A DNA stretch of 64,000 nt from Pelecanus crispus (lineage: Eukaryota > Chordata > Aves > Pelecaniformes > Pelecanidae), in contig NC_134660.1 in the NCBI RefSeq assembly GCF_030463565.1, forward strand, positions 2,431,501 through 2,495,500, given 5' to 3'. A program made the translations under genes and the position numbers. The notes under the pieces were generated by a model. That model saw nothing but the letters and a program-made list of their open reading frames with translations, did no database searches and was not told the origin of the DNA. Below, in pieces: positions 13,576 through 27,114 of this stretch. Each line of letters opens with the position of its first letter. Positions within the stretch are counted from its first letter, which is position 1.

Positions 13576-15080
13576 CAAGAAAGCGTGAACGTGGCCAGAC
13601 CAATGCCGTCTTGACTTTACGTGCAAGCTAAGCACTAGTCACGGCTTTTTGCTTCACCCGAAGCCCAGAGCTGTTTACCAAGAAAAGGCCTAAAAAAGAT
13701 AATAGCTGGCCTAGATCTCAGATCAGCACAGAACATCAGCGCAGAACAGCCCTTACCTGGCGTGCTTCGACATCAGCACAGAGTTCACAGTTGCAGCTTT
13801 GAACGCTGATAAGCCAGAGAGAGAAAGAGTAAAACAAAGCCAAGATGCTGTAGATGGAAAGCTCAGTGCACTTCTGGACCTTTGGGGTTATTGCTACATC
13901 GGCTTATTACAGTTTTATATTTATTTCATCACATTGTGCTTTTGGGTTGAGTTGGGGTTTGGGGTTTTTTTTGGCCCTGCAACTCAGCTATATTTTAATA
14001 CTGAGAAATGAATGTTTTGGGGTAAGATTGATGAAGGCCTAATGGATTTTGGTTCTTTACTACATGTTTTCCACAAAGGAGTCCAGAAATCAGGAATAAT
14101 ACTCATGCAGCTGAGAACCTACAAATGAACCAGGTGGCAAACAAAACTGATCTGACCTGATCGCTTGGACATAAAACCAAAAGACAGCGAGTGCAGATTA
14201 CCATAGCTCGGGTGCATGATAACAAGACAACACAGAAACAGGATTGTTCTACTTACTTGATGTGTTCTGTCAGTGACTGCTGCTTAAATTGATGTTTTTC
14301 CATCACTTGAAAAGATATTCTGGAAATACAATGTTAAAAAAAAGATATCTGGGATCATCAAGCCCAATTCTCTGCTCTTCCAGACAATCTCTGTATTCCC
14401 CTTCCAGGACCAGCTATGCTCATTTAATAATTCGGAAGGTTTCTTGCTCCTACGAACTTTGAGGAAGCCCTGGACTCTACTGCTGTGATGATCAGAAACC
14501 TCCTTCGGTTTTCCACCCCAGGATTACTCACAGCCATTTTCTCTTACTGCCAGATTTGTTCTCTAATTTAAATCTTCACTTTCCCTCACATTCACCGTCA
14601 GACACTCAACCATGCCTTCTCTCTGCTTTTATTTCAAGGGCAGAAATCAAGAGCCTGGGTTTGCCAGCCTATAAAAAAACCCCTCCACTATGTTCATCGC
14701 AGCCCTCCTTTGCGTTATCCCTGCTTTAGGTCACCCCCCTTAAAGATTAGAGACAAAACTTGAGTTCTGCACCCAGGTAACATCTCTCCAGAGCCTTGCC
14801 CAGGTCATTCACGTGACCCTGTGCTCCTGGAAATAGCTCTACTTATTTCTTAGGATAAAAATATTTGCCTTTTTAATGACCAAATACCTACGCACACCAT
14901 GATCAACAAGTTTACAATAGATTTTTTTTTTCCTCTTCTGTCATTTCCTACTGACAGAGCATCTAGCTGTTAGCAAAAAATACCTAGTAATTCATAAATA
15001 CATTACTTCACATTTTGTCCTATCAAATCCTTCCCCCCCCCACACCCATTACCCTGTTTTTAAAGATAACCAGCTCCCCG

Positions 15081-15102
15081 CCCCCCCCCCCCCCCCCCCC
15101 CC
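15081..15102. repeat. C22 homopolymer run
   Basis: Twenty-two consecutive C, preceded by CCCCG. One of five long C or G runs in the window (others at 11077, 38991, 39459 and 43365). Confidence 0.9.
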
Positions 15103-16569
15103 GAGTTTACAAATCTGTAATGACAATTTATCACTCTGTAACTTAGAAATCTCATCGACTGGAAAAGGAATGAGTCACTTGACTAAAGACACAGACCAGG
15201 AGCCTAAGTTTGTAAAGATTTGAAACTGCAGACAAAGCTTTATAGTAAAGATACTATTTTGTAATCATTAACATGCTGGGGACCGATGGGCTGTGTAGGA
15301 CAGTTACATGACGATAGGGTATAAACATCCTTAGGAACAAAGGATGTTCAGACTGAAATATGACTAGTTTATAGCAGACACGTTAAAAACTGAATCATTT
15401 TGCCTATACAACGTAAGCGCGAAATGTTAACTTTGAGTAAAACTGAAAACATTCAACACATGGGAACGCTGGATCTTTTGAGGTGGTCCTAACTATGAAC
15501 TGCTCAGCAGCTCAAGGAAATTAAAAATGAAAACCCTGACATAGTTCTTATACCTTAACCAACCACTTGAGAGTTAATATCTTGGTCTACGAAGAAGAAA
15601 GTGTGGCCGCTTCCCTGCAAAGAGAGAGAAGTGAAATACTGAGGCACTGCACACGTTTAGTAGGGCAAGGAGTTTTGCAAGACATGAAATGAGAGGGACA
15701 CTACTTTAAAATACCACCAGGCTTGAGTAAAAGTAGTTTCCATCAATAATTTGTTGCCTTCTTTTTCACACTTTTTTTTTTTGCATGCTTTATTGAAGAA
15801 AACTCCTAACTTAAGTGCTTTTTTACATGGAACCGTTGAATTAAAACTTTTACAGCTATCTATGAAAATAACTAATTCCTGTGTTGGCTGTTTCCATATT
15901 TGTTATGCAAATACTTTTACATCAGGTTTGGACACTGGCATGGTCTGGGGCTGCAGGACAAGTATGATTTAGCTAATTACCAGAGGCTTGGCCACAGTTC
16001 CTGATCTCGAGTGCCTCATGGTGTGCAGTGTGGTCAAATGCAAGTACCCTCCTCTCCCTGCTCAGCTGCGTTTCCTGAGTATTTTTTATAACGCTTACTC
16101 TAGAAACAAAGTATTTCTACTTTTAAGAGTTTAAAAGTCATAAGCAAGTCTTCCAAAACATCTCACTGACTTGAGAAAAAAAACCACGGAGTACCTGAAG
16201 TAATAATGTGGTGTTCGGCTTTATTTTCGAGCCAACAGGATATGCCCAGCTTGTATTTTCTCAGTCTTTCTCACAGCAAGCGGCGGGAATGTTTTTTGGT
16301 TTTAAGCTGAAGGTACCCGTCCCATAATGATTTGCTCCAGAAACCTGCAGCTGAAGAACGCCCTGGCATGCAAAGCTTGCAAAGCTTCTTACCGAAGCCC
16401 TCGGTACTCGAAACATGGAGCTGGGAGACGCCAGCCCTGCGGTTACAGGGCAGGTTCCGCGCACCGAGCAGACAGACCACAGCCCATGCCTGAACCTATT
16501 CCCTCCTCCACCCCCTCGTAGTTTCCTATCCTTGCCCACACAGCTGGAAACACCACCTTAAGAGTCAAA

Positions 16570-17230
16570 AATAAATTTCGCTGGCAGCGTGGAAGAGCGA
16601 CGCGGTGGTTTCTCAAGCGCGGGGCTGAGGCGCGACAGCGCAGGAGGCCCGGGGAGGGGATGGCGGGCACTCAGGGAGCGGGGCCATCCCGCACTAGCCA
16701 AGCGGCCTGCAGACCTTGCAGGCCTGTGAATAAAAAAAGAAAGGAAAAAAAGAAAAAAAAATTTTTTTTTTAAAAAGCAGAGGGTGTGGGTGGGGAAGAA
16801 GAGCGGCGGCCGAGTGAGGAGCTGGGGACCCCCCTTCCTGCCCGAAGCGCTGCGGTGAGGCAAGGGGACGCCGCCCGCCCCCGCCTCGCCGGCCCCCGGC
16901 GGCGCTGAGGGGAGGAAAAGGGCGGGAAGCGCCGGGCGCGCGCCAGGGCCGTTAGCGCCCCCCCGCCTCGCCTCGCGCAGGGCGGTTGGCGCCGCGCGGC
17001 GGCCGTTGGCGCGGGGGAGGCGGGGGGGGGGGGAGGGGGGGAAGGATGATAATGGCGGCGGCGATGGTGGCGGTGGCAATGGCAGTGGCGGTGGTAGCGG
17101 GAGGCTTGGGTGCCCCGAGTGGAGGTACCGAGGGAGGGCCCGTGGCCATGAGGCGCCCCTCGGCCTGGGCTCCTCGGAGGGGCGGCTGCGGGGGGCACCT
17201 CAGCCGCCTGCGGAGAGCGGTTGTGCTCTG
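16570..17230 (+). promoter_or_regulatory. CpG-island promoter of ZPBP2
   Basis: GC- and CpG-dense stretch, with GGGGCGGG-type boxes and G-rich tracts, running up to and over the first ZPBP2 coding exon (17046-17124). The overlapping Pro/Arg/Gly-rich open frames on both strands are composition artefacts. A purine/T-rich low-complexity patch lies at 16730-16775. Confidence 0.6.
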
Positions 17231-20200
17231 CGGGGCCTCCCGTCAGCAGATGGCCGCAAAGCCCCTGTTAGGTGGGAAGGTGTGGATCCCAGCAGCGCCC
17301 TTCCCCCTCTTGACCCGAGCCCCCGACGGCAGCGCTCAGGCAGGTCTATCCTAGTCTGCCACCGTGGCCTGAAAAAGCCAGCACAAATTCCAACGATTTT
17401 CACATCTCCCATGGGCTCTCGCAACAGAAACCCTCATGCCTAGACATCTGCCCGTTGTTTCCCAAAAGGCAAAGGCTCACAGATGCTTGAAGACCTTCCC
17501 ACGGTCATCATCCCTTAGCTTTCCAGTTAGATATTAAAAATATTTTACTGTGTTTTTGGAAAGAGAAAGGCTCAGCTAGGTTGGAACCCACTGTATGAAG
17601 TCAGATTTGCAACCTGGGCACTAAAGCAACAAAAACTGGCAAGCAACAGCAACAAGGGAGCCTTTGTTTTTAAGGAAAGGGTGTGGGGAGAAAGAAAAAG
17701 TAAGGCAAGAGACAGAAACTCCCTAGGACAAAATAAAAGCTTTGCAATCACACGTTTAGATTTCTCTGTAACATTATAAGTCCTTTTCCCTACAGTGAGA
17801 GCTGTACCTAAGGAAGAGCAACATTCTGTTGACGTAATAGAAAAGAATTATGTTTATGGCAATATCAAACATGAAGGTAAACTTGTCTCTTTTTTACATA
17901 CATATATTTAGGTCTTACTAGACTTAAAATGGAGTTTTAAGTACAGTGATCATTATGTGGACAACACTACACATGGAAGCGACACAAGCAAGCTTCGCTA
18001 AACACGGTGCTGGCAACTCCAGAGTACGATCCTGATAGCATACAGTAACAAGGGAGGATGGGTTTAGAAATCCATTTATCCCATGGTGCTACTATAAACA
18101 CTTCTGAAAATTTAACGTCTAAATGAGGGTCCCACTCTGCAAAAGGCTCAAAATCCGGTGCTTTTTGTGACCCTGCAGTGCGATTTGTGTGGGACTCGAG
18201 TGTCTCCTATGTACAGTCAGCACCAACCACGCTGTGGACAGTTCCACGATATTAATAAGAGCAAATGGAGATAAAAGAGTAACCTTACACTTTTCAAGTC
18301 CAAACATGAAAACTAAACTTAGCATTACATTAAATATATTTTTGAAATTAGTATTTTGGTGATTTCGTTCAATATAAGCATTTCACATCGTTTACCTTAT
18401 TGTCTTGTATTGCAGTAAGCGTGTATGTTAAGGTGTTTACAAATAGCCCGTTTCTAGTATGTATGGATTTGGCTCGGTCTCAAGAAGAAGTAATAGATCC
18501 CAAGTATTTGTGGATTGGTCCAGATGGAAGAAGTTTAGAAGGTTAGTCACTTTGGACTACAAAGGATTTCCACTCTGCCTGCCTTAGCCATTTTTGCCCA
18601 GTCACTAACAGAACAGGCTTTTTACCATGCTTTTTCACAAACTTAGAAACAGCCTCTGCCTCAGGGGGCAGGGAGGCAATCAGGAAAATATGCTGAAATA
18701 AAGAAATAGTTTCTGTTTTCTATTTACAAGGGAAAAAGTCAGCCACAAATGGCTAAGTAGATTATGTGAAATCACATATTTTCCTTGTTTCTATTGATGC
18801 CACCCCGCAATAGGATGGTGGGTCCAAATAGTCACTTGGTGCTTTGTTAAACTTTTCCACGAGCTCTGACATTAGGCTGTGTTTCTCTTCTCTCTCTCGA
18901 AAATACTCAAACGCTTGAGATCGAAGGAAACTTGCAATAAGTCCTAAAGGCCATAAATTTTAAACCCTTTCAGACTAACACGAATCAGTGTCATTATGTA
19001 CAAGAGCAAGATCTCATCTTCAAATGTTCTAAGTGAGCAGAGCATCAGAAACCAAACATTTCCAGTAATCAAGTATTTCCTGTTTCTATTCTAGGGCAAA
19101 TGTATGTGAATCTCACAGAAACAGGAAAGCTGATGGTGATGGGTTTTAAGGAGTCTATGTCTGGGGCCTACACTTGCACTCTTGCTCACAAAATCATAGA
19201 AACTACGACACAAGAAGAAAGAGAAATGTTTGAGGCATATAAATTCATGCTGTACGGTAGGATTGCTAACTTACGAGTAAGCTAATGCACGTAGCCTTTG
19301 TAATTTGGTGGGTTTGTGAAGTGCATGTTCATTGCAAGGCTTGATAAAAAGAAATAATTAGTTAATATTTTCTCCCAGAATAGAATTTTTTTTTGTATTT
19401 ATACACACACGCGCCCCCCTCCTAGTTCTGGAAAAAGTTTTAAATAACTGCTACCAAGAATATACAGCAACTCAAAGAATGAAATAATCTCTACCCTTAA
19501 TAAGAACAAAGTGAGCTACAGTAATTCCAGTGATATCCAAGATCGGAAAAGGAAGCTCGTGTCTGAGTGCAGTCTCCCGCCAGAGAGATTACCGAACCAA
19601 ACATTCGCTGACACAGAACGAGCCCTCCACCCCAACTGCTCGCAGCGCACTCGAGCCTTCTTCCAGCATTTGTCACCACTGCTCACCGACATCACCTCCC
19701 CACCCACAAAAGAAACATTTCCAAAAATGCTTGAGAAACACTAACTTTTAAAATAATTTTAACACCCCTTCACTCCTCCACCATAATTGCATAGAATGTT
19801 TTTGCATAATCCAAATCCATTTCAGTTGCACAACTTTGCAGATGTGCCAGTTCGGTGTTATTCCATTTGCCCCCTTTTTTTTCTGTTAATATTTGGGAGC
19901 AGAGCCTCCTAACACAAGCACATAAATTCTTGCACATTTCGAACTAAAACATCTCTTGCTATTTGAGTCAGCTCTGGCAAGGACAAATTTGTTCTGTTAT
20001 GGTTAATGAGTAAGCTTTATTTATTTGTTTACTTTTGAGTAAGAGCCCATATTTCAGATACAAAGTACACTGATACAGACGATAAGGTTCTGTATAAGAT
20101 TCAATCTGTGATTACACAGCAGAACTCACAAACTATTTTCTTAAAGCATACAGGGAAGCTGACCATGCATATCAGGTATTTGTTCGTTTTACGACAAGGG

Positions 20201-23061
20201 AATGCAAGCTAGCAGCTAACGGCCAGTTCTTTGAGGAACTAAAGAAAATCTTGAATAACATCATCTCTGATCTGACATGTCACATCATAGAGGCATCCTA
20301 CAAATGCCATTCTGTCAAGATACCAAAACAAGGCCTCCTGCATGAACTGTTTGTTAGTTTTCAAGGTAACAGATTTCAGTGTTTCTTTGGGAGGGATCAT
20401 TTATTTTTATAAACAACCTGAGAGTACTGTAAACAACCTCTGAAATACATTAAAGCCAAGTATACCTTCAGAAGTTGTTTCCCTGCTTTCTTTTGGAGTC
20501 CCTGTATTTTTTGTTACTAGCCCACAGATGGAGCTAAAATGCAGTTTATATGTTGAATTTGTAGTATTGTACTTCTTACAACCTTAGTGAGAAATGTTAT
20601 TTTTCAAGGTGTGCAGTTTGGAAGGATTGTTGAAAGGAGATAGCTGGTAAGATACCATGACTTTTTTTTTTTTAAAAAAGGAAAATGGTCATAGTTGTTT
20701 TCCATTATTTGATTTTTAATAAGTCTGTGACCTCTGTGGTTTTGCTTGTTTCTAGGAAACTGCACAGAGGTTAAAAGCAAGAGCCTCACAGTTCTCTTAT
20801 TGTAATACTGATGTGGCTGTACTGCCTTGCAAAACAGGTTAAATCAACCCCGATGGCTGCCCTAATTTATAGATGTTTTATCACTGAGGAAAGGAAGTTA
20901 TTCATTAATGCTTTGTCCATGTTCTCTCCTGTATCTGTTCTCATCATGTGCCAAGAGGGACCATCCAACAGGTTACAGAAGAGTTTTGTGGCCATTTTCC
21001 CCTTAGTAAAGTCGTAAAGCATTCAGAACAAACTGAGGACCCAAAGGTTTTAAATTTACGTAAAACTTCATCCCTTTCTGTAACCTGAGGGTACTGTGTG
21101 AGAATTTAGGTCCATTCTTCCTGTCAGCTTAGCAGTTTTTCCCCTCCCAGTGTTTTATTGGTTGACCTCTGACTCTTGCTGGAACAAAGCCATTTAAGTA
21201 ACCAGATAGAAGCCATCAGGACCAAATCTGTTTTCACCCCCCTTTTATCAGTCACTCATTTTTCAACATTCAAATGCACCCCATCAAAAAAACTGTTGCA
21301 AAACATGATCTTGACTGCAGACAGTGATAGGTGAAAGGAAAAGGGGGAAAAAAAATCTCAGAGTTCTTTACAAATTAGAGGCAAAATTAAGAGGGTACAA
21401 TAGGATGAAGTAAGCACCATAAGATGCTAAAAGCAGTAATGCATTTTATTTGTTGATGTTTTCTGAAAAGAACCTAGAGATACCTGCTTGAGGTATTTGA
21501 GTTCACTGTAATATTTTCTTCAGCACATGCACATGTATCTTTTTTTGTCCCCCACCCATAGTAAATCCTTTTGCACCAGGATGGGAAGAAGTTTGCCACC
21601 AGGTTCCTTATGACTGTGAAGATGTGACAAACATGAGAGTTCAAGAGGTTCTGTGTCAGCCACCCTTGTGTCTTCTCTCTGTATTTAACACAAATCTCTG
21701 CCTTAGCTTCTACAGATTTGACTGGTAGTAATCCAGCCTCACCCAGATTTTATGGGATTAATATCATTGTAAATGATAATTCATGGATTTCAAATAATTC
21801 AGTTCAGGATGGAAAACTAGTTTTAGAAGTCAAATTGATCCAAGCAGTTTAAAAAAAAGGTTCATTATTTCCTTTATTTTTACTTCTAAGAATAAAGAAT
21901 TATAAACAGTAGTATTTATATTTGTATACTGAACTTCCAGCTCTCTAAACTAAGTATTTGATTTATGATTTGATAAGTTAAATACAATTTAAAGTAAATC
22001 TACCATAGCTGATTTCTAAAACTCTGTTCTCTCTGGCTTCTTAACGCTAAAACATGTGATCAGATCACGTACTGGGTCTGATCCCAGGCCCCCTGCAGCC
22101 AGAGACTCCCAGTTAAGGTGACAGGTCAGCACGGGTTGGGAAATCAGGACTAAAAAGTATTTACTGATATTTTTAAATCAAGAAAACACAACTGACTATT
22201 TTTTTGTTCTTCCAATGTTTCTGAATTTTAGGCAAGAGATCGGATTGGAGAGTTTTTCAATAAACAGACATACGCTTTGAAGCATGAGTTTCAAACTGTT
22301 CCTATAATACACTACGTGGACAACAGTTTCTCAGTTACTCACATTGACAGTTGCCGACCAGGTTTTGGGAAAAACAATATCACCCACAAGAACTGCGCTA
22401 GTTGCTGTGGTAAATATAAAATACATTGATTTAACTATAGCTTATTAGCTCCGATCGCAGGTTTCTCTGAAGAGCGTTTTCTAAATATCAGTGTCAAAAG
22501 TAACGGCGTTTCCATTCATCTTGTGGAAAGACATTCACATCACAGATTTAAAAAAAACACTGGTAGGAACTGAAAACAAGCTGGCAGTGTTTGTTAGTGC
22601 GCTCGTAGGTGTAACTGTATTTCCAGACAGAGTAAGTGGAAGCAGTGAAGTGTGGGGTGGTTTTTTTTTTTCTTCCAGGTCACCAGTAAGTGACTATGCT
22701 CAGGATATGGCGCAAATAAGAAACAATTACATTAACGGTAGTGCTGCTAGAAAACACTCAGCTGTTTTAAGAGATCTTTTGCCAGCAGCACCTACTGCTA
22801 GTTCTGGAGTTTGTGGTATTTAGCGAGAGGCAGGCTCAGCGAGCCTGGGAAGGACGAGGTCTCACTTACAGCATCAGGAAGGCACGTGGAGCTGTCAGAT
22901 GGTCCCAGCCCTGGCTGGGGCAGAGGGGAGCTGGCTGAAACGCTGACTGTGTTCTCTTCACAGTGGTTTGCGATCCCGGAACTTACAGTCCTAACAACGA
23001 AGTGACCTGCCAGATTTGTACGAGGCCTCGAGTCAAAAAGTATGGAGCAAGATCTTGCTAA
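17046..23061 (+). CDS. ZPBP2: ZPBP2, zona pellucida-binding protein 2
   Basis: Eight exons join in frame: 17046-17124, 17796-17876, 18416-18541, 19095-19256, 20147-20365, 21562-21647, 22232-22409, 22964-23061 (1029 nt, 342 aa; mammalian ZPBP2 is about this length). Residues 1-24 form an Ala/Val/Met-rich hydrophobic signal peptide. An immunoglobulin-like domain follows, with the Cys69-Cys123 pair, WIGPDG around Trp86 and SGAYTC at 118-123. The C-terminal half is cysteine-rich (LTCHI, YDCEDVT, NCASCC, CDPGTYSPNNEVTCQIC). ZPBP2 is a secreted acrosomal protein of spermatids involved in sperm-egg coat binding. Donors of exons 1 (GTACCG) and 6 (GTTCTG) are weak, but phases match exactly. An AATAAA overlaps the stop codon (23060-23065). 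Exon 1 is the least certain exon; the in-frame ATG at 17052 is an alternative start. Confidence 0.92.
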
Positions 23062-26000
23062 TAAACAGAAATTGGAAAACCAAAGAGCAGCTATGAAAGC
23101 CTTACTGGTTCTGTGATGTCCTGTTCATTTTTAGCTACCAATTCGGGAATCCTATGCTCATTCTTGAACAATTGCAATCATCAGTCACACACCCCTACAT
23201 TTTCTGTACTCAGGGACCACTTAGACTGTAAAAATGGTGCCTAAAAGGAAGTGTTCACACGAAGTAAAGTAATTCAATGAAAAAAGGAAGTTTGTCCTGT
23301 GGCTGTTAGTGCCAAGAGTCTGTTCCTTGGTGGTGACACCAGACACACCACAGCTTTGTGCTGCAGTTTGCTCAGGGAGCGTAAAGGAGCTATAAACAAT
23401 TTAGGGAAAGATGGCAGATCCTTGCGGCATGTAATTCCACCATAATGACATAGGCCAGAATCTCAATGAGCAATTTCTATCAGGTATTAATAGAAGTATT
23501 TAATCTTCATGATTTAAAAGTATTAAATGCCCTTCCCTTAATTTTTTTCCCCCCATTTCTTTGTGTCTGAAGTGTTCCAGCCTGCCTTGTGCAGAGCTGT
23601 ACAACGCGCTGGTTGATGGACACCGACCCACTCGGGGCTTTCCGTATCGCTGCCACCAGTGGGAGCTCTGCTGATGAGCAGAATCCAGCAGAGTGGAAAG
23701 TGAAATCACGTCTCCGAGACAAGAGAGAGGGTTAATAACAAATTCTACATCCCAGCAGTCAGGAGAATTAAGGACGCGGCTTTCATGGTTCTCTCTTTGC
23801 CCACTGCTCCCCAGAAGGAAGCGGGTATGTCCCGGGGAGGGAAGGGGAGAGGCTGCCTCCTCCGAACACTTGCTGCTGCATTTTTCCTTCAGCTGGATGA
23901 AATCCTCATGGCAGAGCTCTGCCAGCCCCAGGTGCTGTGCTGTACAAGCAGATGATCCTCTTACACCAGCTGTAAATTCCTCTCAAGTTCACCGGATGAG
24001 TAACAAGTCAAGATACAAATTGCCAAAGTACTGAGATAATGGGAAAGTTTTCTTCCCAGAAAAGCCTTACTCCCATCTGCTTTTGAGGGATAGCTGCTGG
24101 ATCTGCAGCAATCGATCCTTTTGCTCATAAAGCGCTGTTAGTAAAGATTATTTTACTACTACTGAGAGCTTCACAAGTAACCCCGCCTTCTCGCCAGCCC
24201 CTGCGAGGTGCAGAGCATGGGGCTGTGTGAGCCCGCCAGCACGGCCCGCCTGCCGCAGGCTTCCGAGGCCATGGCGGAGCTACCAGAACACGAGGTTTTA
24301 AAACCAAAAAACACCACACACGTCTTTGTTTTAAGCTTTGTAAGCTGCTCCCTGCCAGGAGCTGCTGCCTTCCAGATGTAGTCACTTTGTCAAGGGACAC
24401 CAGAGAACTCTTGCCCTCCTGAAGCAGGGCTGACCAGCCAGCGTGCGCCCTTCTGAAGCCGCTTGCGCGATGGTGGCATCGCCCCGGCAATCCAAGCAGG
24501 GGGGACTCCGCGCCCAGCTGCCTGCACACATGCAGCCATGGAAAGCCGTGCCCGGCTTCCCACCGCAGACCCATTCCTTTCTTTTTTGTGCTACATAGGA
24601 CTAAGTCAAGCCAAAGAGCACCTCCTACTCAGTAACTGCAACTTCTTACGGCATCTAGAAATTCCTTGGTGGGTATTCATCCAAAAATCAACCAGATTCA
24701 ACCCAGTTTAACTTATCCATTTTGACAGGAACACAGCAGGAGATGGTACGGGCACAGACCACGCTCCGAGCTTTTCAGAATCATTACTTATTAAATACTG
24801 ACGAATAAAATGTACTGTAACGAGCATTTAAACTGCCTGTAGGCTGATTATCTTAGCTGCCAACTGGACACCGTGCGCTCAGCACAGGCTTATACAGATT
24901 AAGCAGACGGGCTCGGCGATGGCTGCCTGCGTCTCTTGGCCTATTTCACAATGGAGGAATGCCACTTGCATAAGTTATGGGGGGAAAAAAGTAAGTGGGT
25001 ACTAAGTGTGGTATCAAGCAAGCCACAAATGAACACCTAACTCCCTCCTCCTCCTAAAAACTGGAGGTATAGGAAGCTCTCCTAGTGCCTCAAGGTTTTC
25101 AGTGGGCCTTGAAAGTAGAAAAATAGATCAAATATTTCAGTATTGCACTGCAAAGGAGTTTGTGTCATTAATTCTGTGGAGACTTTCATGAAAAACTGAT
25201 GTGAAATGGTTTCACTCTGACCTTTCCTGTGTAAATTCTCTCCATCCAGCCAGAGCTCCCCCTCTTCGCTGCCTGTGACAACCCAAACGCAGCTAAATCT
25301 TTTATTTATGACACCCCATCGCAGCTCACTCCTTCCCTTCTCCCAAGCCACTGAATCCCTGTCACACTTCAGGTTTTACAAATCTCTGTAATCAGCTCTC
25401 ACTTCGCCTCACCTTTACTTTTTATGATTGCTCCCTACCTCCCCCAGCTGCAATAGCTCACCAGGAATTGCAAGAGCCTTCCTCCCTACTTTAAATCCTC
25501 TTTTTTTTTCCCCCCTCTGCTCTGTTTTTACACACCTTCCTCTCAGAAACATGGGCTGTAGCTGATGCTCTCAGCACAGCAGGGGAACCCCTGGTTACTC
25601 CTGCAAGGCTCAGCCCTTTAAAGCCCAGCTTTAACCTGCCCTGACCATGCAGCTCTAATCTTTCTGCAGAGGACGATTACAGTGCCTTAAGAGTAGCAAC
25701 AAATTCTCACAAATAATAAATTCAGAGCTTAAAACTTTCCATCCCCTTCTCCACACAGGCCTCCGGTAACTCAGCCCTTCCCGCCGGCTGCATACCAACA
25801 GCACATGAGCACTTTTAAAACATCCACAAATGACAAAACTAATCTGCCAACTGGAAGCTGCAGCCCATTGTTTTAACATCAGAGCTGCCTTTTCCCCAGC
25901 CTGGAACAAACCACTTGAGAAACACTTCACCAACACATGTTAAAGCACTCACTGCAGAGCTGCCACGCCAGCTAGCCGGTTACGGGACCGCATCCGCCGG

Positions 26001-26468
26001 GGTGACGGTGAGACCTCCGCTCCGGTGGGAAGGGTGCGACTCCCTGCAGCATCGCTGTTAACCCACGAGCAAGCTGTTCCTCTAAATTTAAGTCAGCAGG
26101 AGTTGAAGAGGTCACGGGGCTGCCCAAGACACCAGTGTGACACACCACAGCTCACTTCAACACACCAGAGAACAGCAGCCTGCTCAGCAGATTATAAAGA
26201 GAGGGGCTGTGGGGAGGGAGGGCAGGGGAGGAGTGGGACCAGGTGCCCTGGGATGGGCACATCCCGGGAACTCATCACACCTGGGATGGCAGGGCTGAGC
26301 CAAGGAAAGCCTGCGTGCAGCCCTGCTTAATCCATCCCCTGGGAATTCCCCCAAGGACCTGGTCCAAGAGCCGCTTTGGTGGAAAGCGGCTTGAAAACAA
26401 GGCCTGGCCAGGAGTTGAGGGTGTCATTTTGGTCCCCAAGAGCCCCCAGCTGATGCTGCAGGTGCTCT

Positions 26469-27114
26469 GGGCTGGGTGGCATGGGGACATCCTGGGATGC
26501 AGCTCTGGGCTGGGTGGCACAGGGCCATCCCGGGATGCAGCTCTGGGCTGGGAGGCATGGGGACATCCCGGGATGCCGCTCTGGGCTGGGTGGCACGGGG
26601 ACATCCCGGGATGCAGCTCTGGGCTGGGTGGCACGGCGACATCCCGGGATTCAGCTCTGGGCTGGGAGGCACAGGGACATCCCGGGATGCAGCTCTGGGC
26701 TGGGAGGCACGGAGACATCCCGGGATGCAGCTCTGGGCTGGGAGGCATGGGGACATCCCGGGATGCCGCTCTGGGCTGGGAGGCACAGGGACATCCTGGG
26801 ATGCAGCTCTGGGCTGGGTGGCATGGAGACATCCCAGGATGCAGCTCTGGGCTGGGAGGCACGGCGACATCCCGGGATGCAGCTCTGGGCTGGGAGGCAC
26901 AGGGACATCCCGGGATGCAGCTCTGGGCTGGGAGGCATGGGGACATCCTGGGATGCAGCTCTGGGCTGGGAGGCACGGGGAATTCCCGGGATGCAGCTCT
27001 GGGCTGGGTGGCACGGGGAATTCCCGGGATGCAGCTCTAGGCTGGGTGGCATGGAGACATCCCGGGATGCAGCTCTGGGCTGGGAGGCACGGCGACATCC
27101 CGGGATGCAGCTCT
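26469..27114. repeat. 38-bp minisatellite, 17 copies
   Basis: Seventeen head-to-tail 38-bp units with no length variation (17 x 38 = 646 bp). Each unit starts GGGCTGGG(T/A)GGCA and most carry the palindrome ATCCCGGGAT. Variants are shared between separated units (3 and 8 identical; 6 and 12 identical; 11 and 17 identical), which points to unit exchange within the array. Because 38 is not a multiple of three and the unit lacks stops, long open frames (up to 265 aa) appear in several frames on both strands; they are not genes. Confidence 0.95.

Larger units (their letters stand above)
12214..16560. other. Intergenic, IKZF3 to ZPBP2
   Basis: Divergent intergenic sequence. I see one CR1 3' end (13458-13575), a C22 run (15081-15102) and otherwise no supported gene. 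Open frames here are short and without family resemblance. Confidence 0.6.

Noticed and set aside
14330-14860. Possible old LINE fragment (ATCATCAAGCCCAATTC region)
   Set aside because: Only a few words resemble CR1; too diverged to call without a repeat library search.
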